DNA from: Chloroflexota bacterium
GTDB taxonomy: Bacteria; Chloroflexota; Limnocylindria; Limnocylindrales; CSP1-4
Assembly: GCA_017882025.1 (NCBI GenBank)
Contig: JADGQG010000049.1
Coordinates: 1-11,098 of the forward strand
Direction of reading: 5' to 3'
DNA: 11,098 nucleotides
This document shows, one piece after another, positions 5,669 through 11,098 of the stretch. Below the pieces are notes generated by a model. The model was not told the DNA's origin. It did not search any database and worked only from the letters and a program-made list of their open reading frames with translations. The first letter of the stretch is position 1; each line of letters opens with the position of its first letter. The position numbers were made by a program, and so were the translations under genes.

Positions 5669-8600
5669 CTACCCGGTCCCCTGGACGCCGGCGGCGATCC
5701 CGCTGATCGTGAGGGCCACCAGCCGTTCGAGCTCGACCCGCGACGGGTGGCCCTCGGGCACGCCCCGGAGGCGGCCCAACAGGAGGACCTGGAGCTCGTT
5801 GAGCGGATCCAGGTACGGGGCCCGCAGGGCGATCGAACGCTGGAGCGCGGGGACCCCATCCAGCAGCGCCGCACGCCCGGAGATCCGCAGCAGCAGCCGG
5901 ACCGTTCGGGCGTGCTCCGCTTCCACGCGTTCGGCGAGCCTGGTGCCGTCCGCCCCGGCCAGTGCCGCGTAGCGCCGGCCCACCGCCAGGTCGCTGCGGG
6001 CAAGGGCGACTTCCGCGTTCTGGAGAAGGCCGCGGAAGAACGGCCAGCGCCGGTGCAGGGCGGCCAGGTCGGCCAGGCCCGCCTCACCGTGCGCCCGCTC
6101 GAAGGCCGCAAGCGCACTTCCCAGTCCGAACCAGCCCGGCAGGTTGAGCCGCACCTGCGTCCAGGCGAAGACCCAGGGAATGGCGCGGAGCGATGCGAGC
6201 GACGCTCCCTGCGGCTCCCCCGGAACATACGGCGCGCCTCCGGCCGACGGCGTCGCGACCGTACCCGTCAACCCCGGACCCCGAGCGGCCGGTCGCGAGC
6301 CCAGCCGGAGGCCGGAGATCGCCGCGATCGGGGTTGCCTCGCCGAAGACACGCTCGAAGGCTGGCTCGTCCCAGACCAGCGCGCGGTAAGCGCGGCGCGC
6401 CTCGGCCGCCAGCTCGTTCATCACGGCCCGCCCGTCGGCCACCGCGGCCACGGCGGCCGTGACTGCCGAACCGGCTGTGGCGGCCACGCCGGACCCCGTG
6501 GCGCCGGCCGATCCGGTAGACGTGATGCCATCGTCCGTGACGTGCGCAGCCGCGAGCAGGGTTGCCGACGTCACCTGCTCCAGGCCGCGGCGCGCGATCA
6601 CCGGGTTCGCGTAGCGCGCGGCGATCACCTCGCCCTGCTCGGTCAGCTTGAGACGGCCGTCCACGGCGCCGGCCGGCGCCGCCAGGACCGCGCGGTGGGT
6701 GGGGCCGCCGCCCCGCCCGATCGCACCCCCGCGACCGTGGAAGAGGGTCAGCTCCACGCCGCTCGCCCGTGCCGCGGCGACCAGATCCTCCTGGGCCCGG
6801 TAGAGCAGCCAGTTCGCTGCGACATAGCCCGATTCCTTGTTCGAGTCGGAGTAGCCCAGCATCACTTCCTGCCGATCGCCGCGCTCCCGAACGTGCGCGC
6901 GGTAGGCGGGGTCGGCCATCAGCGCCGCCAGGATCGAGCCCGCCGACTCCAGCGCCTCCGCGGACTCGAAGAGCGGCACCACGTCGAGCGTCGGCATGCC
7001 CGGGGGGAACCCGCTCGTGGCGCTCGCCGGGATCGCGGGATCGGCGGCGCGGGCGGCCAGCCAGCGGACCGTGGCCACGTCATCCGGGCCCGTCGTGAAG
7101 CTGATCACGTAGCGGTGGATCGCCGCCTCGCCGGCGCGCCGCTGCAGGGCCGCCATCGCACGGAACGTGGCAATGACCTCCGCCGCGGTCACGCCGGGTG
7201 CAACCTGTCGCAGGAGGTCCGGCGGCGCAGACTCCAGCGCCGACCGCGCCGCCCGGTGCACCGCCGCGTGCTGACGGACCTCCAGCGATGCGAGATGGAA
7301 GCCGAACGTCTCCACCTGCCAGCGGAACTCCTGCAGACCGCCGTAGGCGAGCCGCTCGAGTCCGTCCGCGACCAGGGCCTCGCGCAGCTCCCCGAGCTCG
7401 AGCAGCAGCTCCTCGGGATTCGCGTAGCGCCCGCCCTGTGGCCCGGGCCGCTCCGCGAGGTACGCCCGTGTTCGCCGGAGTCGCTCGGCGATCGCCCCGA
7501 GGCGCCGGCGGTACGGCTCGTGCGGGAAGCGGGCCGCCATCTCGCGCATCGACTCCGGCAGGTCGTCCTCGTCGCGGGCGAGCCGCCGAACGAGGGCCGG
7601 CGCTGCCGCGACGCCTGGCCGGGGCCGTGCCGCGAGTGACGCCATGAGCCGGGTCGCGACCGCCTCGTAGCCGTGGAGCAGGTGGTCCGCCTGGATCCGG
7701 AACGCTTCCGTCGTCGTTTCGGCGGTCACGTACGGGTGGCCGTCGCGGTCGCCGCCGATCCAGGAGCCCCAGGCCAGGAACGCGGGGCTGGCGGGCGGGC
7801 GTGTCCCGGTCCGCCCGTGGTCCGCGGCCGAACCGATTTCGGACGCGGCGCCGGTGCCGGGGCCGCCCTCGGGGGCGTCGGCCGCATCGAGCGCCCCATC
7901 GGCCGCCCGGTACAGGTCCGGGGTCGCCGTGAAGAGCGTCGCATCGAAGAAGACCATCGCCGACCGGACCTCGTCGAGCGGCGTGGGGCGCGCCTGGCGC
8001 AGGTCGGCAGTCCGCCAGAGGAGCGTGATCTCTTCGCGCAGGCGCCGGCGAACCTCCGCGTCGTCGGTGGGTGTCAGGCGCGGGTCGTCCAGGCGGTCCA
8101 GCAATGCGTAGACCCGGCGGAGCGCGACGAGGACGGTCCGCCGCCGTGCCTCCGTTGGATGAGCCGTCAGCACTGGCGAGATGCGCAGCCGGGCCATCCG
8201 GCCGGCGATCGCATCCCGGGACAGGCCGGCGCGTCGCAGCAGGACCACCGCTTCGTCGAGCGAATCGTCGAGCGGCGCTCGTCCCGCGGCACGAGCCCGT
8301 CGGCGGAGCTGCCGCACACGCTCCTTCTCCTCGGCCAGGTTGACCAGCTGGAAGTAGGTCGAGAACGCCCGCGCCAGGGTGGCGATCTCGCGAGTGCTCA
8401 GCGTCGCGAGCTCCGTGTCGAGGGCCGCCCGGACAGCGGGATCGCCATCGCGACGCAGGGCGATGGTCCGCTCGCGGACCCGCTCCACCAGCTCGAGGGC
8501 GGGCGCGCCCTCCTGCTCCGCGACCACCTGGCCAAGGAGCGCGCCGAGCAGCCGGACCTCACGCGCGAGCGGGTCGCGCGCCCCTGCGCTCCCGACCGAG

Positions 8601-8671
8601 CGCGGCTCCGCGCGCACGGCCACGTTCTGCCGGGCGACGCGCGACGGGGCCCGGCCGCGAGGAGCGCTCAC
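5669..8671 (-). CDS. ppc: Phosphoenolpyruvate carboxylase
   Basis: PEPC adds bicarbonate to phosphoenolpyruvate to make oxaloacetate, replenishing the TCA cycle in the cytoplasm. Family signatures run in order: LTAHPTEARRRT (168-179, catalytic His171), GSWIGGDRDGHP (302-313), VVPLFES (564-570), MLGYSDSNKESGY (604-616), FHGRGGAIGRGGGP (644-657), LTEQGEVIAARYANP (676-690), ISGLRLGSRPAAR (785-797), LPGWFGLG (844-851) and the C-terminal GIAAGVQGTG. At 1000 residues it is longer than the E. coli enzyme (883). The extra length comes from an N-terminal extension of about 30 residues and two low-complexity insertions (262-296 and 713-746). Of the E. coli aspartate-inhibitor ligands, Arg587 and Arg832 have counterparts (Arg653, Arg950), but Lys773 is Arg892 and Asn881 is Gly998. 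The GTG start overlaps the stop of the upstream hydrolase gene (GTGA), so translation is likely coupled; no ribosome-binding site is evident. Confidence 0.97.
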   Translation of the reverse strand: MSAPRGRAPSRVARQNVAVRAEPRSVGSAGARDPLAREVRLLGALLGQVVAEQEGAPALELVERVRERTIALRRDGDPAVRAALDTELATLSTREIATLARAFSTYFQLVNLAEEKERVRQLRRRARAAGRAPLDDSLDEAVVLLRRAGLSRDAIAGRMARLRISPVLTAHPTEARRRTVLVALRRVYALLDRLDDPRLTPTDDAEVRRRLREEITLLWRTADLRQARPTPLDEVRSAMVFFDATLFTATPDLYRAADGALDAADAPEGGPGTGAASEIGSAADHGRTGTRPPASPAFLAWGSWIGGDRDGHPYVTAETTTEAFRIQADHLLHGYEAVATRLMASLAARPRPGVAAAPALVRRLARDEDDLPESMREMAARFPHEPYRRRLGAIAERLRRTRAYLAERPGPQGGRYANPEELLLELGELREALVADGLERLAYGGLQEFRWQVETFGFHLASLEVRQHAAVHRAARSALESAPPDLLRQVAPGVTAAEVIATFRAMAALQRRAGEAAIHRYVISFTTGPDDVATVRWLAARAADPAIPASATSGFPPGMPTLDVVPLFESAEALESAGSILAALMADPAYRAHVRERGDRQEVMLGYSDSNKESGYVAANWLLYRAQEDLVAAARASGVELTLFHGRGGAIGRGGGPTHRAVLAAPAGAVDGRLKLTEQGEVIAARYANPVIARRGLEQVTSATLLAAAHVTDDGITSTGSAGATGSGVAATAGSAVTAAVAAVADGRAVMNELAAEARRAYRALVWDEPAFERVFGEATPIAAISGLRLGSRPAARGPGLTGTVATPSAGGAPYVPGEPQGASLASLRAIPWVFAWTQVRLNLPGWFGLGSALAAFERAHGEAGLADLAALHRRWPFFRGLLQNAEVALARSDLAVGRRYAALAGADGTRLAERVEAEHARTVRLLLRISGRAALLDGVPALQRSIALRAPYLDPLNELQVLLLGRLRGVPEGHPSRVELERLVALTISGIAAGVQGTG

Positions 8672-9756
8672 CGGAGTGCCGCGTAGACGGCCTGGACCGC
8701 CTCGTCAATCAGCCGGAGCGGGAAGCCCTGTGCGCCGGTCAGGTAGACGACCACCAGGTCGTGCAGTGGGTCGATCCAGAGCCGGGTCCCGGTCGCCCCG
8801 CTGTGCCCGAACGCCGCCGGCGATGCCGGGTCGGTTCGCGGATCCGGCTTCGCCCAGCCCAAGGCGTGATGACTGGCGCGAATCGGGTCATCGGCCGCCC
8901 CGAGCCCCCCGACCGTCTGCTCGCGCGTCATGAGCGCCACGTACGCCGGAGGAAGGATGCGCGCGCCATCCAGCTCGCCGCCCCGCAACATGGCACGGCC
9001 CATGCGGACAAGGTCGGCTGCGCTGCTCCAGAGGCCGCCGCCCGGCAATGCCATCGAGACCAGGTGACGCAGCTCAGCCAGCCGCTGCTCCCGCGGGACC
9101 TCGGGCTCGATCGCCCCGGGGACGCCGGACGAGAGAACCGGCGCCATGCGGGCGCGCAGCCCATCGAACGGATCGAACGTCGTGGACGTCATCCGGAGCG
9201 GCTCCAGGATTCGACGCCGGAGGTACGCCGGGTATGGCTCGCCGGCGATCCGCGTGATCAGCTCGGCCAGGAGGTCGAACGAGAGGGAGCAGTACTCGAA
9301 ACGGGTCCCCGGCGCGAACGCGAGCTGTGCCTCGCAGGCGCGACGCACCATCGCGTCGTGGTCGGGCCGGGAGGCGGCGATCTCGGCGAGTTCGAAGTCC
9401 GGGAGGCCGGACGTGTGGGAGAGCAGGTGCCAGGCGGTCACCCGGGGCTTCCCGGGCCTGGAGAACTCCGGGACGTGGCGGTCGATCTCGTCCGCGAGGC
9501 GCAGCCGGCCGTCGGCCACCAGCTGCATCACGCCGAGCGCGACGACCGGCTTCGTGATCGACGCGAGCAGGCAGACGGCGTCCACGGTGACGCGCGGAGC
9601 ACGCGGCCCGGGCACCGCCTCCGCGCGGATCAGCCCCGCGGACGTCGCCACAGCGAGGATCGTGAAGGGTGCCGCGCCCTCGTCCACGTGCCGGCGCGCG
9701 AGCGCGAAGGCCGGGTCGAGGGCATCCGGGTCCAGCCGGAGCGGATGATCGATCAT
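8668..9756 (-). CDS. Serine beta-lactamase-family hydrolase (class C-like/EstB type)
   Basis: This 362-residue protein has the serine beta-lactamase/transpeptidase fold (PF00144 family), whose members include esterases, D-aminopeptidases and class C beta-lactamases. The nucleophile motif is SITK (Ser66 to Lys69). The conserved LLSHTSGLPD is at 111-120, and a HSG triad (318-320) replaces the KTG of true beta-lactamases. The second-motif Tyr is in YCS (155-157) instead of the common YSN. No signal peptide is seen, so it is probably cytoplasmic; that and the HSG triad argue for an esterase or peptidase role rather than antibiotic resistance. Although the frame is open further upstream, the start is ATG 9756-9754: GGGAG lies 7 bases before it, and the ATG overlaps the mutY stop (ATGA). 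Its end overlaps the ppc start in the same way. Substrate unknown. Confidence 0.9.
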   Translation of the reverse strand: MIDHPLRLDPDALDPAFALARRHVDEGAAPFTILAVATSAGLIRAEAVPGPRAPRVTVDAVCLLASITKPVVALGVMQLVADGRLRLADEIDRHVPEFSRPGKPRVTAWHLLSHTSGLPDFELAEIAASRPDHDAMVRRACEAQLAFAPGTRFEYCSLSFDLLAELITRIAGEPYPAYLRRRILEPLRMTSTTFDPFDGLRARMAPVLSSGVPGAIEPEVPREQRLAELRHLVSMALPGGGLWSSAADLVRMGRAMLRGGELDGARILPPAYVALMTREQTVGGLGAADDPIRASHHALGWAKPDPRTDPASPAAFGHSGATGTRLWIDPLHDLVVVYLTGAQGFPLRLIDEAVQAVYAALR

Positions 9757-10628
9757 GCTTGCTCTCCCGCGAGCCGGGCGGCGCCGACCGCGTCCAGCTC
9801 CACGATGCCGTCCGCGGCGAGGGACGCGAGGGCCGCGGACACGGCCTCCGGCGCGTGCAGGCCGAGCGGACCGTCGAACGTCACGGTCGTGCCGGGCGGC
9901 ACGCCGCACAGCCGGCCCACGATCCGGCCGCGGAGCCAGCGCGTGGTGGCCTCGAACGGGACCGCGCCCCGGCGCCCCGGCGCGGGGTTCGGCCGGACCC
10001 CGGCCACTCCGGCGAACGAGCACCAGGTCCGGACCGGACAGGCGTCACATTCCGGCCGAGCGGGACGGCAGATCGTGGCGCCAAGGTCCATCAGCGCGTG
10101 CGTCCAGTCGCCTGCGCGAGCGGGATCCACGAGCGCGTCCGCGGCCGCCTGCATCTCGCGTTGCGGGGCCGCCGCCGGATCGGCCCCGGTCAGCCGCCCC
10201 AGCACACGCCGGACGTTCACGTCGACGGCCCCGACGGGCCGGCCGAATGCGATCGCGGCCACGGCGCGCGCCGTGTACGGCCCGACGCCGGGCAGAGCCT
10301 GGAGGGAATCAATGTCCTCAGGGACGCGGCCCCCGGCCAGGACGATCGCCCGGGCCGCTCGCTGGAGGTCGATCGCGCGCCGGTTGTAACCCAGCCCCTG
10401 CCAGGCGCGGATCACGTCGCCCGTCGGGGCCGAGGCCAGCGCCGCCGGGGTTGGGAAGCGACCCATGAACGCCAGCCACTTCTCGGCGACCCGCGCGACC
10501 TGCGTCTGCTGCGCCATCACCTCGCTGACCAGGACCGCCCACGGATCGGGATCCCGCTCGAAGCGGAAGGCCAGGGCCCGCGCGTTGCGATCGAACCACG
10601 CCAGGAGCGCGGCCCGAAGCCCGACCAT
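9753..10628 (-). CDS. mutY: Adenine DNA glycosylase MutY, short form without NUDIX-like domain
   Basis: MutY removes adenine mispaired with 8-oxoguanine, starting base excision repair. The 291-residue protein has SEVMAQQTQV (35-44, catalytic Glu36), GLGYNRRA (78-85), the helix-hairpin-helix LQALPGVGPYTARAV (109-123), Asp136 in AVDVNVRRVL (134-143), and the Cys-X6-Cys-X2-Cys-X5-Cys 4Fe-4S loop (Cys187, 194, 197, 203). The NUDIX-like domain of E. coli MutY (350 residues) that reads 8-oxoG is missing. Instead a tail of about 70 residues (FEATTRWLRGRIV, then LASLAADGIVEL) resembles the end of mycobacterial MutY. The usual LPWR near the N-terminus is LAFR (19-22). The start is uncertain: ATG 10628 fits family length, but GTG 10670-10668 adds 14 residues; neither has a clear ribosome-binding site. 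It overlaps the downstream hydrolase gene by 4 bases. Endonuclease III is excluded by the MutY-type Glu36 motif and the C-terminal tail. Confidence 0.93.
   Translation of the reverse strand: MVGLRAALLAWFDRNARALAFRFERDPDPWAVLVSEVMAQQTQVARVAEKWLAFMGRFPTPAALASAPTGDVIRAWQGLGYNRRAIDLQRAARAIVLAGGRVPEDIDSLQALPGVGPYTARAVAAIAFGRPVGAVDVNVRRVLGRLTGADPAAAPQREMQAAADALVDPARAGDWTHALMDLGATICRPARPECDACPVRTWCSFAGVAGVRPNPAPGRRGAVPFEATTRWLRGRIVGRLCGVPPGTTVTFDGPLGLHAPEAVSAALASLAADGIVELDAVGAARLAGEQA
9764..9768 (-). promoter_or_regulatory. Ribosome-binding site of the beta-lactamase-family gene, inside mutY
   Basis: GGGAG on the minus strand lies 7 bases before the ATG at 9756, within the last codons of mutY. It selects this start over earlier in-frame possibilities reaching back to about 10023. 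Confidence 0.6.
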
Positions 10629-10721
10629 GTCGGCGGGAAGTGCGCGAACCTGAGCGGGGAGCCGTGCCACGGCGGAAGGATACTCGGGGGGCCGCAGCGT
10701 CCCGGGATCGTCCCGCCAGGA

Positions 10722-10772
10722 TCGTCGCCGGGCGCCCCTCGCCGGGCGCCCGCGTCGGGCGACCGGCGACGA
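10722..10772 (-). terminator. Long imperfect GC hairpin downstream of the LysM gene
   Basis: TCGTCGCCGG (10722-10731) and CCGGCGACGA (10763-10772) are perfect 10-base complements. After one G/A mismatch the stem continues for five more pairs (10733-10737 with 10757-10761), enclosing 19 bases. It begins about 20 bases after the LysM stop on the minus strand. There is no U tract, so it could equally be an mRNA-stabilising hairpin inside an operon; termination is inferred from position and stem strength only. Confidence 0.4.
10725..10751. repeat. Tandem 13-base direct repeat
   Basis: TCGCCGGGCGCCC occurs at 10725-10737 and again at 10739-10751, a period of 14 bases. Each copy contains the palindrome GGGCGCCC, so alternative hairpins are possible. 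It lies inside the larger hairpin between the LysM gene and mutY. Confidence 0.75.
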
Positions 10773-10792
10773 CTTCGCTCGGCGACGCGCGA

Positions 10793-11098
10793 CTACTTCG
10801 GCGGGATGATCAGGACGGACCCGATCCGCATCTTGGCGGGGTCGACGGTCGGGTTCGCGGCCTTCAGCGCTACCAGGGTGACCCCGAGCTTCTGCGAGAT
10901 CGCCCACATCGTGTCCTTGGCCTTGACCGTGTAGGTCGTCCCACCAGCCGGCGCGGTCGGCTCCACCGACGCCGCCGGCGCGAGGCTCGCCGCCTGGCTC
11001 GGGGCCGGCGTCTCGGTATAGATGTCGGTCGGGCTCGGTGCCACCGACGGTGAGGGTTGGGGCGTCGCGGTGGCTCCGCCGCCACACGCCGCCACCAT
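10793..11098 (-). CDS. LysM-domain lipoprotein, N-terminus cut by window edge
   Basis: The visible 101 residues open with MVAACGGG, which fits the end of a lipoprotein signal peptide (lipobox VAAC, lipidated Cys5). The Met at the edge is therefore probably internal to the signal peptide, and the true start lies beyond base 11098. A Pro/Ser/Thr/Ala-rich linker covers about 6-54, followed by one LysM domain (about 55-99: TYTVKAKDTMWAISQKLGV, then LKAANPTVDPAKMRIGSVLIIP). LysM binds N-acetylglucosamine-containing glycans such as peptidoglycan, so the protein is likely anchored in the membrane and holds on to the cell wall. No catalytic domain is present, and the domain ends right at the C-terminus. 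It is followed by a hairpin and then mutY on the same strand. Confidence 0.85.
   Translation of the reverse strand: MVAACGGGATATPQPSPSVAPSPTDIYTETPAPSQAASLAPAASVEPTAPAGGTTYTVKAKDTMWAISQKLGVTLVALKAANPTVDPAKMRIGSVLIIPPK

Larger units (their letters stand above)
10629..10792. other. Intergenic region between the LysM gene and mutY
   Basis: This stretch of 164 bases (less if the GTG start of mutY is used) holds an imperfect hairpin and a tandem repeat, listed separately. No convincing promoter was seen. If the LysM gene ends a transcript here, mutY would need its own promoter in this interval. Confidence 0.5.

Noticed and set aside
5642..7639. 665-residue open frame on the plus strand opposite ppc
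   Set aside because: The minus strand here carries all PEPC signatures. The plus-strand product is Arg/Gly/Pro-rich with no domain, as expected for the complement of high-GC codons.
9757..10023. Longer start for the beta-lactamase-family gene inside mutY
   Set aside because: The first 89 residues of the longer frame are Arg/Pro/Gly-rich with no homology pattern. The ATG at 9756 has a well-placed GGGAG and the ATGA overlap.
8761..10389. 542-residue open frame on the plus strand opposite the hydrolase and mutY
   Set aside because: It spans two well-supported minus-strand genes and shows no motif, so it is a high-GC antisense shadow.
10671..11087. Extension of MutY back to about 11087
   Set aside because: The extension would overlap the LysM gene, which has a clear lipobox and LysM domain. 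The extra residues resemble no MutY N-terminus.

Overview
This is a very GC-rich bacterial window, almost fully coding, with strong G/C preference at third codon positions and several GTG starts. No RNA gene, mobile element, CRISPR array or phage gene was seen. The organism is inferred, not proven. The short MutY has an actinobacterial-type C-terminus, the TPM protein has a Gly-rich tail, and the LysM lipoprotein has a Pro/Ser/Thr-rich linker. Together these suggest a high-GC Chloroflexota lineage (Limnocylindria-like) or, less likely, an actinobacterium.

Layout. (1) 1-1252, minus: dihydrolipoyl dehydrogenase (lpdA), cut by the left edge and lacking its C-terminal dimerisation domain. (2) 1253-1552: a divergent intergenic region of about 300 bases with one clean inverted repeat. 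(3) 1553-4489, plus: a two-gene unit of a large TPM-domain membrane protein (coiled-coil body, Gly-rich tail) followed by a PspA/IM30 protein, ending at a GC-rich hairpin that also separates it from the convergent genes. (4) 4561-11098, minus, read right to left: a LysM lipoprotein (cut by the right edge), mutY, a serine beta-lactamase-family hydrolase, phosphoenolpyruvate carboxylase (ppc), NAD(P)H-hydrate epimerase (nnrE) and a small two-helix membrane protein. In this cluster mutY/hydrolase and hydrolase/ppc overlap by 4 bases, and nnrE/small protein overlap by 8 bases.

Functions. lpdA, ppc and nnrE are central-metabolism or metabolite-repair genes: 2-oxoacid dehydrogenase E3, anaplerotic CO2 fixation, and repair of hydrated NAD(P)H. 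mutY repairs adenine mispaired with 8-oxoguanine. The TPM/PspA pair looks like an envelope-stress or membrane-maintenance module and is the most interesting part of the window. The minus-strand cluster mixes unrelated functions and is probably a housekeeping operon held together by tight packing.

I found no clearly unprecedented system. The points most worth following are the TPM/PspA pair and its architecture, the apparent loss of part of the aspartate-inhibitor site in PEPC, the altered loop in the stand-alone epimerase, and a strong hairpin with a tandem repeat between the LysM gene and mutY.
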